Source: Paraescarpia echinospica
Lineage: Eukaryota > Annelida > Polychaeta > Sabellida > Siboglinidae
Length of the DNA: 64,000 nucleotides
Assembly (NCBI GenBank): GCA_020002185.1
Contig: CM034544.1
Span: 37,291,862 to 37,355,861, forward strand
Direction: 5' to 3'
Of this stretch, positions 44,801 to 60,800 are shown one piece after another. Under the pieces are notes generated by a model. The model was given only the letters and a program-made list of their open reading frames with translations. It made no database searches and was not told the origin of the DNA. The position numbers and the translations under genes were made by a program. Positions within the stretch are counted from its first letter, which is position 1; each line of letters opens with the position of its first letter.

Positions 44801-46600
44801 ATTTGATGTTTTATCTTGTCTAATTGCATTAGTACATTCAGTATTCTCAAAACAAATATGTCCCATGTCAAAGTGATCAAAAAAATTCACGCATTTCTCA
44901 CCAAAACGGTTTTTCAAGTGCACTCTTTATGCGGACGGATCCTTAATGTGGTCTTACCCCAAATTGATATCTTGCATGTCACAAATCTTCACGAAGGCTA
45001 GACTGATATCAAGGTATACACATAACTAGATTAGCCTCAAAGGGGAATGTATGTTACCCTTTCATCTCCGTCACGTAAGTTACAAGAAATTAGTACTTAA
45101 GTTATTGGTGTGGAAACTCATTCCCGTTTGATATTTGATCTTGTCTGTTGCAGAACTACATTCAGTATTCTCGAAACAAACATGTCCCATGTAAAAGTGA
45201 TCGAAACAATTTCACGCATTTCAAACCAAAACGGTTTTTCAAGTGAACTCTTTAGGCGGACGGATCCTTAATGTAGTCTTACCCCAAATTAATGTCCTGC
45301 ATGTCACAAATCTTCACGAAGGTTAGACTGATATCATGCCACACACATAACTAGATTAACCGCAAAGATGTATGTATGTTACCCTTTCATCTCCGTCACG
45401 TAAGCTACAAGAAAAAAGTACGTAAGTTACGGGTCTGAAAACTCATTCCCATTTGATGTTTTATCTTGTCTAATTGCATTAGTACATTCAGTATTCTCAA
45501 AACAAACATGTTCCATGTCAAAGTGATCACAAAAATTCACGCATTTCACACCAAAACGGTTTTTCAAGTGCACTCTTTATGCGGACGGATCCTTAATGTG
45601 GTCTTACCCCAAATTGATATCTTGCATGTTACAAATCTTCACGAAGGCTAGACTGATATCAAGGTATACACATAACTAGATTAACCGCAAAGGGTAATGT
45701 ATATTACCCTTTCATCTCCGTCACGTAAGTTACAAGAAAATTGTACGTAAGTTATGTGAGTGAAACATCATTCCAGTTTGACGTTTTACCTTGTCTAATG
45801 CAGCAGTACATTCAGTATTCTTGAAACAAACGTGTCCCGTGAAAAAGTGATCGAAGAGAATTCACGCATATCACACCAAATCGGTATTTTTATGAGCACT
45901 CTTTCGGAGGACGGATCCTTAACGTTGTCTTACCCAAAATTGATGTCCTGCATGTTACAAATTTTCTCGAAGGCTAGACTGATATCAAGCTACACACATA
46001 ATTAGATTAACCTCAAGGGGGAATGTATGTTACCCTTTCATCTCCGTCACGTAAGTTACAAGAAAATAGTACGTAAGTTATGGGTGTGAAAACTCATTCC
46101 CATTTGATGTTTTATCTTGTCTAATGCAGTAGTAGTTTCAGTATTCTCGAAACAAACATGTCCCATGTCAAAGTGATCGAAGAAAATTCACGCATATCAC
46201 ACCAAAATAGTTTTTCAAGTGCACTCTTTGTGCGGACAGATCCTTAATGTGGTCTTACCCCACCTTTATGTCCTGCATGTTATAAATCTTCACGAAGGCT
46301 AGACGGATATCAAGCCACACACATAACAAGATTAACCGCATTGGGGAAAGTATGTTACCCTTTCATCTCCGTCACGTAAGTTACAAGAAAAAAGTACGTA
46401 AATTATGGGTCTGAAAACTCATTCCCATTTGATGTTTTATCTTGTCTAATTGCATTAATACATTCAGTATTTTAAAAACAAACATGTCCTATGTCAAAGT
46501 GATCGAAACAAATTCACGCATTTCACACCAAAACGGTTTTTCAAGTTAACTCTTTAGGCGGACGGATCCTTAATGTGGTCTTACCCCAAATTAATGTCCT
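41860..46600. repeat. satellite higher-order block A, copy 2
   Basis: It is the counterpart of 36010-40760. After about 46600 (AAATTTTCTAGAAGGTTAG) the array jumps to a repeat of the segment 650 bp earlier, an unequal-exchange breakpoint inside a monomer. Confidence 0.88.
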
Positions 46601-49600
46601 GCATGTTACAAATTTTCTAGAAGGTTAGACTGATATCAAGCTACACACATAATTAGATTAACCTCAAGGGGGAATGTATGTTACCCTTTCATCTCCGTCA
46701 CGTAAGTTACAAGAAAATAGTACGTAAGTTATGGGTGTGAAAACTCATTCCCATTTGATGTTTTATCTTGTCTAATGCAGTAGTAGTTTCAGTATTCTCG
46801 AAACAAACATGTCCCATGTCAAAGTGATCGAAGAAAATTCACGCATATCACACCAAAATAGTTTTTCAAGTGCACTCTTTGTGCGGACAGATCCTTAATG
46901 TGGTCTTACCCCACCTTTATGTCCTGCATGTTATAAATCTTCACGAAGGCTAGACGGATATCAAGCCACACACATAACAAGATTAACCGCATTGGGGAAA
47001 GTATGTTACCATTTCATCTCCGTCACGTAAGTTACAAGAAAAAAGTACGTAAATTATGGGTCTGAAAACTCATTCCCATTTGATGTTTTATCTTGTCTAA
47101 TTGCATTAATACATTCAGTATTTTAAAAACAAACATGTCCTATGTCAAAGTGATCGAAACAAATTCACGCATTTCACACCAAAACGATTTTTCAAGTTAA
47201 CTCTTTAGGCGGACGGATCCTTAATGTGGTCTTACCCCAAATTAATGTCCTGCATGTTACAAATCTTCACGAAGGCTAGACTGATATCAAGCTTCACACA
47301 TAACTAGATTAACCACAAAGGGGAATATATGTTACCCTTTCATCTCCGTCACGTAAGTTACAAGAAAATAATACGTAAGTTATGAGTGTGAAAACTCATT
47401 CCCATTTAATATTTTATCTTGTCTAATGCATAAATACATTCAGCGTTCTCGAAATAAACGTGTCCCATGACAAAGTGATCGAAAAAAATTCACGCATATC
47501 ACACCAGAACGGTATTTTCAAGTGCACTCTTTCGGCGGACGGATCCTTAATGTGGTCTTACCCCACATTGATGTCCTGCATGTTACAAATCTTCACGAAG
47601 GCTAGACGGATATCAAGCCACACACATAAATAGATTAACCGCAATGGGGAATGTATTTTACCCTTTCATCTCCGTCACGTAAGTTACAAGAAAAAAGTAC
47701 GTAAGTTATGGGTCTGAAAACTCATTCCCATTTGATGTTTTATCTTGTCTAATTGCATTAGTACATTCAGTATTCTCAAAACAAACATGTCCCATGTCAA
47801 AGTGATCAAAAAAATTCACGCATTTCTCACCAAAACGGTTTTTCAAGTGCACTCTTTATGCGGACGGATCCTTAATGTGGTCTTACCCCAAATTGATATC
47901 TTGCATGTCACAAATCTTCACGAAGGCTAGACTGATATCAAGGTATACACATAACTAGATTAGCCTCAAAGGGGAATGTATGTTACCCTTTCATCTCCGT
48001 CACGTAAGTTACAAGAAATTAGTACTTAAGTTATTGGTGTGGAAACTCATTCCCGTTTGATATTTGATCTTGTCTGTTGCAGAACTACTTTCAGTATTCT
48101 CGAAACAAACATGTCCCATGTAAAAGTGATCGAAACAATTTCACGCATTTCAAACCAAAACGGTTTTTCAAGTGAACTCTTTAGGCGGACGGATCCTTAA
48201 TGTAGTCTTACCCCAAATTAATGTCCTGCATGTCACAAATCTTCACGAAGGTTAGACTGATATCATGCCACACACATAACTAGATTAACCGCAAAGATGT
48301 ATGTATGTTACCCTTTCATCTCCGTCACGTAAGCTACAAGAAAAAAGTACGTAAGTTACGGGTCTGAAAACTCATTCCCATTTGATGTTTTATCTTGTCT
48401 AATTGCATTAGTACATTCAGTATTCTCAAAACAAACATGTCCCATGTCAAAGTGATCACAAAAATTCACGCGTTTCACACCAAAAAGTTTTTCAAGTGCA
48501 CTCTTTATGCGGACGGATCCTTAATGTGGTCTTACCCCAAATTGATATCTTGCATGTCACAAATCTTCACGAAGGCTAGACTGATATCAAGGTATACACA
48601 TAACTAGATTAGCCTCAAAGGGGAATGTATGTTACCCTTTCATCTCCGTCACGTAAGTTACAAGAAAATAGTACTTAAGTTATTGGTGTGGAAACTCATT
48701 CCCGTTTGATATTTGATCTTGTCTGTTGCAGAACTACATTCAGTATTCTCGAAACAAACATGTCCCATGTAAAAGTGATCGAAACAATTTCACGCATTTC
48801 AAACCAAAACGGTTTTTCAAGTGAACTCTTTAGGCGGACGGATCCTTAATGTAGTCTTACCCCAAATTAATGTCCTGCATGTCACAAATCTTCACGAAGG
48901 TTAGACTGATATCATGCCACACACATAACTAGATTAACCGCAAAGATGTATGTATGTTACCCTTTCATCTCCGTCACGTAAGCTACAAGAAAAAAGTACG
49001 TAAGTTACGGGTCTGAAAACTCATTCCCATTTGATGTTTTATCTTGTCTAATTGCATTAGTACATTCAGTATTCTCAAAACAAACATGTCCCATGTCAAA
49101 GTGATCACAAAAATTCACGCATTTCACACCAAAACGGTTTTTCAAGTGCACTCTTTATGCGGACGGATCCTTAATGTGGTCTTACCCCAAATTGATATCT
49201 TGCATGTTACAAATCTTCACGAAGGCTAGACTGATATCAAGGTATACACATAACTAGATTAACCGCAAAGGGTAATGTATATTACCCTTTCATCTCCGTC
49301 ACGTAAGTTACAAGAAAATAGTACGTAAGTTATGTGAGTGAAACATCATTCCAGTTTGACGTTTTACCTTGTCTAATGCAGTAGTACATTCAGTATTCTT
49401 GAAACAAACGTGTCCCGTGAAAAAGTGATCGAAGAGAATTCACGCATATCACACCAAATCGGTATGAGCACTCTTTCGGAGGACGGATCCTTAACGTTGT
49501 CTTACCCAAAATTGATGTCCTGCATGTTACAAATTTTCTCGAAGGCTAGACTGATATCAAGCTACACACATAATTAGATTAACCTCAAGGGGGAATGTAT

Positions 49601-52600
49601 GTTACCCTTTCATCTCCGTCACGTAAGTTACAAGAAAATAGTACGTAAGTTATGGGTGTGAAAACTCATTCCCATTTGATGTTTTATCTTGTCTAATGCA
49701 GTAGTAGTTTCAGTATTCTCGAAACAAACATGTCCCATGTCAAAGTGATCGAAGAAAATTCACGCATATCACACCAAAATAGTTTTTCAAGTGCACTCTT
49801 TGTGCGGACAGATCCTTAATGTGGTCTTACCCCACCTTTATGTCCTGCATGTTATAAATCTTCACGAAGGCTAGACGGATATCAAGCCACACACATAACA
49901 AGATTAACCGCATTGGGGAAAGTATGTTACCATTTCATCTCCGTCACGTAAGTTACAAGAAAAAAGTACGTAAATTATGGGTCTGAAAACTCATTCCCAT
50001 TTGATGTTTTATCTTGTCTAATTGCATTAATACATTCAGTATTTTAAAAACAAACATGTCCTATGTCAAAGTGATCGAAACAAATTCACGCATTTCACAC
50101 CAAAACGATTTTTCAAGTTAACTCTTTAGGCGGACGGATCCTTAATGTGGTCTTACCCCAAATTAATGTCCTGCATGTTACAAATCTTCACGAAGGCTAG
50201 ACTGATATCAAGCTTCACACATAACTAGATTAACCACAAAGGGGAATATATGTTACCCTTTCATCTCCGTCACGTAAGTTACAAGAAAATAATACGTAAG
50301 TTATGAGTGTGAAAACTCATTCCCATTTAATATTTTATCTTGTCTAATGCATAAATACATTCAGCGTTCTCGAAATAAACGTGTCCCATGACAAAGTGAT
50401 CGAAAAAAATTCACGCATATCACACCAGAACGGTATTTTCAAGTGCACTCTTTCGGCGGACGGATCCTTAATGTGGTCTTACCCCACATTGATGTCCTGC
50501 ATGTTACAAATCTTCACGAAGGCTAGACGGATATCAAGCCACACACATAAATAGATTAACCGCAATGGGGAATGTATTTTACCCTTTCATCTCCGTCACG
50601 TAAGTTACAAGAAAAAAGTACGTAAGTTATGGGTCTGAAAACTCATTCCCATTTGATGTTTTATCTTGTCTAATTGCATTAGTACATTCAGTATTCTCAA
50701 AACAAACATGTCCCATGTCAAAGTGATCAAAAAAATTCACGCATTTCTCACCAAAACGGTTTTTCAAGTGCACTCTTTATGCGGACGGATCCTTAATGTG
50801 GTCTTACCCCAAATTGATATCTTGCATGTCACAAATCTTCACGAAGGCTAGACTGATATCAAGGTATACACATAACTAGATTAGCCTCAAAGGGGAATGT
50901 ATGTTACCCTTTCATCTCCGTCACGTAAGTTACAAGAAATTAGTACTTAAGTTATTGGTGTGGAAACTCATTCCCGTTTGATATTTGATCTTGTCTGTTG
51001 CAGAACTACATTCAGTATTCTCGAAACAAACATGTCCCATGTAAAAGTGATCGAAACAATTTCACGCATTTCAAACCAAAACGGTTTTTCAAGTGCACTC
51101 TTTAGGCGGACGGATCCTTAATGTAGTCTTACCCCAAATTAATGTCCTGCATGTCACAAATCTTCACGAAGGTTAGACTGATATCATGCCACACACATAA
51201 CTAGATTAACCGCAAAGATGTATGTATGTTACCCTTTCATCTCCGTCACGTAAGCTACAAGAAAAAAGTACGTAAGTTACGGGTCTGAAAACTCATTCCC
51301 ATTTGATGTTTTATCTTGTCTAATTGCATTAGTACATTCAGTATTCTCAAAACAAACATGTCCCATGTCAAAGTGATCACAAAAATTCACGCGTTTCACA
51401 CCAAAACGGTTTTTCAAGTGCACTCTTTATGCGGACGGATCCTTAATGTGGTCTTACCCCAAATAGATATCTTGCATGTCACAAATCTTCACGAAGGCTA
51501 GACTGATATCAAGGTATACACATAACTAGATTAGCCTCAAAGGGGAATGTATGTTACCCTTTCATCTCCGTCACGTAAGTTACAAGAAATTAGTACTTAA
51601 GTTATTGGTGTGGAAACTCATTCCCGTTTGATATTTGATCTTGTCTGTTGCAGAACTACATTCAGTATTCTCGAAACAAACATGTCCCATGTAAAAGTGA
51701 TCGAAACAATTTCACGCATTTCAAACCAAAACGGTTTTTCAAGTGAACTCTTTAGGCGGACGGATCCTTAATGTAGTCTTACCCCAAATTAATGTCCTGC
51801 ATGTCACAAATCTTCACGAAGGTTAGACTGATATCATGCCACACACATAACTAGATTAACCGCAAAGATGTATGTATGTTACCCTTTCATCTCCGTCACG
51901 TAAGCTACAAGAAAAAAGTACGTAAGTTACGGGTCTGAAAACTCATTCCCATTTGATGTTTTATCTTGTCTAATTGCATTAGTACATTCAGTATTCTCAA
52001 AACAAACATGTCCCATGTCAAAGTGATCACAAAAATTCACGCATTTCACACCAAAACGGTTTTTCAAGTGCACTCTTTATGCGGACGGATCCTTAATGTG
52101 GTCTTACCCCAAATTGATATCTTGCATGTTACAAATCTTCACGAAGGCTAGACTGATATCAAGGTATACACATAACTAGATTAACCGCAAAGGGTAATGT
52201 ATATTACCCTTTCATCTCCGTCACGTAAGTTACAAGAAAATAGTACGTAAGTTATGTGAGTGAAACATCATTCCAGTTTGACGTTTTACCTTGTCTAATG
52301 CAGTAGTACATTCAGTATTCTTGAAACAAACGTGTCCCGTGAAAAAGTGATCGAAGAGAATTCACGCATATCACACCAAATCGGTATTTTTATGAGCACT
52401 CTTTCGGAGGACGGATCCTTAACGTTGTCTTACCCAAAATTGATGTCCTGCATGTTACAAATTTTCTCGAAGGCTAGACTGATATCAAGCTACACACATA
52501 ATTAGATTAACCTCAAGGGGGAATGTATGTTACCCTTTCATCTCCGTCACGTAAGTTACAAGAAAATAGTACGTAAGTTATGGGTGTGAAAACTCATTCC

Positions 52601-53100
52601 CATTTGATGTTTTATCTTGTCTAATGCAGTAGTAGTTTCAGTATTCTCGAAACAAACATGTCCCATGTCAAAGTGATCGAAGAAAATTCACGCATATCAC
52701 ACCAACATAGTTTTTCAAGTGCACTCTTTGTGCGGACAGATCCTTAATGTGGTCTTACCCCACCTTTATGTCCTGCATGTTATAAATCTTCACGAAGACT
52801 AGACGGATATCAAGCCACACACATAACAAGATTAACCGCATTGGGGAAAGTATGTTACCCTTTCATCTCCGTCTCGTAAGTTACAAGAAAAAAGTACGTA
52901 AATTATGGGTCTGAAAACTCATTCCCATTTGATGTTTTATCTTGTCTAATTGCATTAATACATTCAGTATTTTAAAAACAAACATGTCCTATGTCAAAGT
53001 GATCGAAACAAATTCACGCATTTCACACCGAAACGGTTTTTCAAGTTAACTCTTTAGGCGGACGGATCCTTAATGTGGTCTTACCCCAAATTAATGTCCT
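44380..53100. repeat. satellite block with about 2.92-kb (9-monomer) period
   Basis: TAACCACAAAGGGGAATATA followed by the ATTTAATATTTTATC variant occurs at 44381, 47310 and 50231 (offsets 2929 and 2921). A small deletion near 49463 (GGTATGAGCACTC instead of GGTATTTTTATGAGC) accounts for part of the difference. Two- and one-monomer duplications (650 bp) are nested inside. Confidence 0.85.
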
Positions 53101-56100
53101 GCATGTCACAAATCTTCACGAAGGTTAGACTGATATCATGCCACACACATAACTAGATTAACCGCAAAGATGTATGTATGTTACCCTTTCATCTCCGTCA
53201 CGTAAGCTACAAGAAAAAAGTACGTAAGTTACGGGTCTGAAAACTCATTCCCATTTGATGTTTTATCTTGTCTAATTGCATTAGTACATTCAGTATTCTC
53301 AAAACAAACACGTCCCATGTCAAAGTGATCACAAAAATTCACGCATTTCACACCAAAACGGTTTTTCAAGTGCACTCTTTATGCGGACGGATCCTTAATG
53401 TGGTCTTACCCCAAATTGATATCTTGCATGTTACAAATCTTCACGAAGGCTAGACTGATATCAAGGTATACACATAACTAGATTAACCGCAAAGGGTAAT
53501 GTATATTACCCTTTCATCTCCGTCACGTAAGTTACAAGAAAATAGTACGTAAGTTATGTGAGTGAAACATCATTCCAGTTTGACGTTTTACCTTGTCTAA
53601 TGCAGCAGTACATTCAGTATTCTTGAAACAAACGTGTCCCGTGAAAAAGTGATCGAAGAGAATTCACGCATATCACACCAAATCGGTATTTTTATGAGCA
53701 CTCTTTCGGAGGACGGATCCTTAACGTTGTCTTACCCAAAATTGATGTCCTGCATGTTACAAATTTTCTCGAAGGCTAGACTGATATCAAGCTACACACA
53801 TAATTAGATTAACCTCAAGGGGGAATGTATGTTACCCTTTCATCTCCGTCACGTAAGTTACAAGAAAATAGTACGTAAGTTATGGGTGTGAAAACTCATT
53901 CCCATTTGATGTTTTATCTTGTCTAATGCAGTAGTAGTTTCAGTATTCTCGAAACAAACATGTCCCATGTCAAAGTGATCGAAGAAAATTCACGCATATC
54001 ACACCAAAATAGTTTTTCAAGTGCACTCTTTGTGCGGACAGATCCTTAATGTGGTCTTACCCCACCTTTATGTCCTGCATGTTATAAATTTTCACGAAGG
54101 TTAGACTGATATCAAGCTACACACATAATTAGATTAACCTCAAGGGGGAATGTATGTTACCCTTTCATCTCCGTCACGTAAGTTACAAGAAAATAGTACG
54201 TAAGTTATGGGTGTGAAAACTCATTCCCATTTGATGTTTTATCTTGTCTAATGCAGTAGTAGTTTCAGTATTCTCGAAACAAACATGTCCCATGTCAAAG
54301 TGATCGAAGAAAATTCACGCATATCACACCAAAATGGTTTTTCAAGTGCACTCTTTGTGCGGACGGATCCTTAATGTGGTCTTACCCCACCTTTATGTCC
54401 TGCATGTTATAAATCTTCACGAAGGCTAGACGGATATCAAGCCACACACATAACAAGATTAACCGCATTGGGGAAAGTATGTTACCCTTTCATCTCCGTC
54501 ACGTAAGTTACAAGAAAAAAGTACGTAAATTATGGGTCTGAAAACTCATTCCCATTTGATGTTTTATCTTGTCTAATTGCATTAATACATTCAGTATTTT
54601 AAAAACAAACATGTCCTATGTCAAAGTGATCGAAACAAATTTACGCATTTCACACCAAAACGGTTTTTCAAGTTAACTCTTTAGGCGGACGGATCCTTAA
54701 TGTGGTCTTACCCCAAATTAATGTCCTGCATGTTACAAATCTTCACGAAGGCTAGACTGATATCAAGCTACACACATAACTAGATTAACCACAAAGGGGA
54801 ATATATGTTACCCTTTCATCTCCGTCACGTAAGTTACAAGAAAATAATACGTAAGTTATGAGTGTGAAAACTCATTCCCATTTGATGTTTTATCTTATCT
54901 AATGCATTAGTACATTCAGTGTTCTCGAAACAAACATGTCCCATTTCAAAGTGGTCGAAACAAATTCACGCATATCACACCAAATCTGTTTATCAAGTGC
55001 ACTCTTTAGGCGGACGGATCCTTAATGTGGTCTTACCTCAAATTGATATCTTGCATGTTACAAATCTTCATGAAGCCTAGACTGATATCAATCTATACAC
55101 ATAACTAGATTAACCGCAAAGGGTAATGTATATTACCCTTTCATCTCCGTCTCGTAAGTTACAAGAAAATAGTACGTAAGTTATGTAAGTGAAAAATCAT
55201 TCACATTTGACGTTTTATCTTGTCTAATGCAATAGTACATTCAGTATTCTTGAAACAAACGTGTCCCGTGAAAAAGTGATCGAAGAGAATTCACGAATAT
55301 CACAACAAATCGGTATTTTCATGAGCACTCTTTCGAAGGACGGATCCATAATGTTGTCTTACCCAAAATTGATATCCTGCATGTTACAAATCTTCTCGAA
55401 GGCTAGACTGATATCAAGCTACACACATAACTAAATTAACCTCAAAGGGGAATGTATGTTACCCTTTCATCTCCGTTACGTAAGTTACAAGAAAATAGTA
55501 CGTATGTTATGGGTGTGAAAACTCATTCCCATTTGATGTTTTATCTTGTCTAATGCATTAGTACATTCAGTATTCTCGAAACAAGCCTGTCCCATGTGAA
55601 TGTGATCGAAAAAAATTCACGCATTTCACACCAAAACAGTTTTTCAAGTGCACTCTTTAAGCGGACGGATCCTTAACGTGGTCTTACCCCAAATTAATGT
55701 CCTGCATGTTAAAAATCTTCACGAAGGCCTGTCTGATATCATGCCACACACATAACTAGATTAACCGCAAAGAGAATTGTATGTTACCCTTTCATCTCCG
55801 TCACGTAAGTTACAAGAAAATATTACGTAAGTTATATGTGTGAAAACTCATTCCCATTTGACGTTTTACCTTGTCTAATGCAGTAGTGCATTCAGTATTC
55901 TTGAAACAAACGTGTCCCATCAAAAAGTGATCGAAGATAATTCACGCATATCACACCAAAACGATATTTTCATGTGCACTTTTTGGCGGAAGGTTCCTTA
56001 ATGTGGTCTTACCCCAAATTGATGTCCTGCTTACAAATCTTCACGAAGGCTAGACTGATATCAAACTACACACATAACTAGAATAACCACAAAGGGGAAT

Positions 56101-57839
56101 ATATGTTACCCTTTCATCTCCGTCACGTAAGTTACATGAAAATAGTACGTAAGTTATGTGAGTGAAAAATCATTCACATTTGACGTTTTATCTTGTCTAA
56201 TGCAGTAGTACAGTCAGTATTCTTGAAACAAACGTTTCCCGTGAAAAAGTGATCGAAGAGAATTCACGCATATCACACCAAATCGGTATTTTCATGAGCA
56301 CTCTTTCGGAGGACGGATCCTTAATGTTGTCTTACCCAAAATTTATGACCTGCATATTACAAATGTTCTCGAAGGCTAGACTGATATCAAGCTACACACA
56401 TAACTAGATTAACCTCAAAGGGGAATGAATGTTACCATTTCATCTCCGTCACGTTAGATACAAGAAAATAATACGAAAGTTATGAGTGTGAAAACTAATT
56501 CCCATTTGATGTTTTATCTTGTCTAATGCATTACTACATTCAGTGATCTCGAAATAAACGTGTCCCATGACAAAGTGATCGAAAAAATTCAAGCGTATCA
56601 CACCAGAACGGTATTTTGAAGTGCACTCTTTCGACGGACGGATCCTTAATGTCGTCTTATCCTACCATGATGTCCTGCATGTTACAAATCTTCACGAAGG
56701 CTAGACGGATATCAAGCCACACACAAAACTAGATTAACCGCAATGGGGAATGTATGTTACCCTTTCATCTCCGTCACGTAAGTTACAAGAAAAAAGTACG
56801 TAAGGTATGGTTGTGGAAACTCATTCCCGTTTGATATTTGATCTTGTCTATTGCAGAAGTACATTCAGTATTCTCGAAACAAACATGTCCCATGTAAAAG
56901 TGATCGAAAAAAGTTCACGCATTTCAAACCAAAACGGTTTTTCAAGTGCACTCTTTAGGCGGACGGATCCTTAATGTAGTCTTACCCCAAATTAATGTCC
57001 TGCATGTCACAAACCTTCACGAAGGTTAGACTGATATCATGCCATACAGATAACTAGATTAACCGCAAAGAGGAATGTATGTTACCCATTCATCTCCGTC
57101 ACGTAAGTTACAAGAAAACAGTACGTAAGTTATGGGTGTGAAAACTCATTCCCATTTGGTGTTTTATCTTGTCTAATGCATTAGTACATTCAGTGTTCTC
57201 GAAACAAACATGACCCATTTCAAAGTGGTCGAAACAAATTCACGCATATCACACCGAAACTGTTTATCAAGTGCACTCTTTAGGCGGACGGATCCTTAAT
57301 GTGGTCTTACCCCAAATTGATATCTTGCTTGTTACAAATCTTCACGAAGGCTAGACTGATATAAAGCTATACACACAACTAGATTAACAGCAAAGGGTAA
57401 TGTATATTACCCTTTCATCTCCGTCACGTAAGTTACAAGAAAATAGTACGTAAGTTACGTGAGTGAAAAATCATTCACATTTGACGTTTTATCTTGTCTA
57501 ATGCATTAGTACATTCAGTATTCTTGAAACAAACGTGTCTGTGAAAAAGTGATCGAAGAGAATTCAAGCATATCACACCAAATCGGCATATTCATGAGCA
57601 CTCTTTCGGAGGACGGATCCATAATGTTGTCTTACCCAAAATTGATATCCTGCATGTTACAAATCTTCTCGAAGGCTAGACTGATATCAAGCTACACACA
57701 TAACTAAATTAACCTCAAAGGGGAATGTATGTTACCCTTTCATCTCCGTTACGTAAGTTACAAGAAAAAAGTACGTAAGTTATGGGTCTGAAAACTCATT
57801 CCCATTTGATGTTTTATCTTGTTTAATTGTATTAGTACA

Positions 57840-60800
57840 TTCAGTATTCTCAAAACAAACATGTCCCATGTCAAAGTGATCAAAACAAATTCACTCATTT
57901 CACACCAAAACGGTTTTTCAAGTGCACTCTTTAGGCGGACGGATCCTTAATGTGGTCTTACCCCAAATTGATGTCTTGCATATTACAAATCTTCACGAAG
58001 GCTAAACTGCTATCAAGCTATACACATAACTAGATTAACCGCAAAGGGTAATGTATATTACCCTTTAGATTAACCGCAAAGGGTAATGTATATTACCCTT
58101 TCATCTCCGTCACGTAAGTTACAAGAAAATAGTACGTAAGTTATGTGAGTGAAAAATCATTCCTGTTTGACGTTTTACCTTGTCTAATGCAGTAGTACAT
58201 TCAGCATTCTTGAAACAAACGTGTCCCGTGAAAAAGTGATCGAAGAGAATTCACGCATATCACAACAAATCGGCATTTTCATGAGCACTCTTTCGGAGAA
58301 CGGATCCATGATGTTGTCTTACCCGAAATTAATATCCTGCATGTTACAAATCTTCTCGAAGGCTAGACTGATATCAAGCTACACACATAACTAAATTAAC
58401 CTCAAAGGGGAATGTATGTTACCCTTTCATCTCCGTTACGTAAGTTACAAGAAAATAGTACGTAAGTTATGGGTGTGAAAACTCATTCCCATTTGATGTG
58501 TTATCTTGTCTAATGCATTAGTACATTCAGTATTCTCGAAACAAGCCTGTCCCATGTCAAAGTGATCGAAACAAATTCACGCATTTCACACCAAAACAGT
58601 TTTTCAAGTGCACTCTTTAGGCGGACGGATCCTTAACGTGGTCTTACCCCAAATTGATGTCCTGCATGTTAAAAATCTTCACGAAGGCTAGACTGATATC
58701 ATGCCACACACATAACTAGATTAACCGCAAAGAGGAATTTATGTTACCCTTTCATCTCCGTTACGTAAGTTACAAGAAAATAGTACGTAAGTTATGTGAG
58801 TGAAAACTCATTCCAATTTGACGTTTTACCTTGTCTAATGCAGTAGTACATTCAGTATACTTGAAACAAACGTGTCCCATGACAAAGTGATCGAAAATAA
58901 TTCACGCAAATCACACCAAAACGGTATTTTCAAGTGCACTCTTTTGGCGGACGTATCCTTAATGAGATCTTACCCCACCTTGATGTCCTGCATGTTACAA
59001 AACTTCACGAAGGCTATACGGATATCAAGCCACACACATAACTAGATTAACCGCAATGGGGAATGTATGTTACCCTTTCATCTCCGTCACGTAAGTTACA
59101 AGAAAAAAGTACGTAAATTATGGGTCTGAAAACTCATTCCCATTTGATGTTTTATCTTGTCTAATTCCATTAGTACATTCAGTATTTTCAAAACAAACAT
59201 GTCCCATGTCAAAGTGATCGAAACAAATTCACGCATTTCACACCAAAACGGTTTTTCAAATGAACTCTTTAGGCGGACGGATCCTTAATGTGGTCTTACC
59301 CCAAATAGATGTCTTGCATGTTACAAATATTCACGAAGGCTAGACTGATATCAAGCTATACATATAACTAGATTAACCGCAAAGGGTAATGTATATTACC
59401 CTTTCATCTCCGTCACGTAAGTTACAAGAAAATAGTACGTAAGTTATTTGAGTGAAAAATCATACCAGTTTGACGTTTTACCTTGTCTAATGCAGTAGTA
59501 CATTCAGTATTCTTGAAACAAACGTGTCCGTGAAAAAGTGATCGAAGAGAATTCAAGCATATCACACCAAATCGGCATTTTCATGAGCACTCTTTCGGAG
59601 GACGGATCCATAATGTTGTCTTACCCAAAATTGATATCCTGCATGTTACAAATCTTCTCGAAGGCTAGACTGATATCAAGCTACACACATAACTAAATTA
59701 ACCTCAAAGGGGAATGTATGTTACCCTTTCATCTCCGTTACGTAAGTTACAAGAAAAAAGTACGTAAGTTATGGGTCTGAAAACTCATTCCCATTTGATG
59801 TTTTATCTTGTCTAATTGTATTAGTACATTCAGTATTCTCAAAACAAACATGTCCCATGTCAAAGTGATCAAAACAAATTCACTCATTTCACACCAAAAC
59901 GGTTTTTCAAGTGCACTCTTTAGGCGGACGGATCCTTAATGTGGTCTTACCCCAAATTGATGTCTTGCATGTTACAAATCTTCACGAAGGCTAGACTGCT
60001 ATCAAGCTATACACATAACTATATTAACCGCAAAGGGTAATGTATATTACCCTTTAGATTAACCGCAAAGGGTAATGTATATTACCCTTTCATCTCCGTC
60101 ACGTAAGTTACAAGAAAATAGTACGTAAGTTATTTGAGTGAAAAATCATTCCAGTTTGACGTTTTACCTTGTCTAATGCAGTAGTACATTCAGTATTCTT
60201 GAAACAAACGTGTCCCGTGAAAAAGTGATCGAAGAGAATTCACGCATATCACAACAAATCGGTATTTTCATGAGCACTCTTTCGGAGGACGGATCCATGA
60301 TGTTGTCTTACCCGAAATTGATATCCTGCATGTTACAAATCTTCTCGAAGGCTAGACTGATATCAAGCTACACACATAACTAAATTAACCTCAAAGGGGA
60401 ATGTATGTTACCCTTTCATCTCCGTTACGTAAGTTACAAGAAAATAGTACGTAAGTTATGGGTGTGAAAACTCATTTCCATTTGATGTGTTATCTTGTCT
60501 AATGCATTAGTACATTCAGTATTCTCGAAACAAGCCTGTCCCATGTCAAAGTGATCGAAAAAAATTCACGCATTTCACACGAAAACAGTTTTTCAAGTGC
60601 ACTCTTTAGGCGGACGGATCCTTAACGTGGTCTTACCCCAAATTGATGTCCTGCATGTTAAAAATCTTCACGAAGGCTATACGGATATCAAGCCACACAC
60701 ATAACTAGATTAACCGCAATGGGGAATGTATGTTACCCTTTCATCTCCGTCACGTAAGTTACAAGAAAAAAGTACGTAAATTATGGGTCTGAAAACTCAT

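Noticed and set aside
36408..53453. Repeated 61-84-codon frames in the satellite, considered as a multigene peptide family
   Set aside because: They arise from the monomer periodicity, most open without ATG, differ by frameshifts between monomers, and show no signal peptide or domain.
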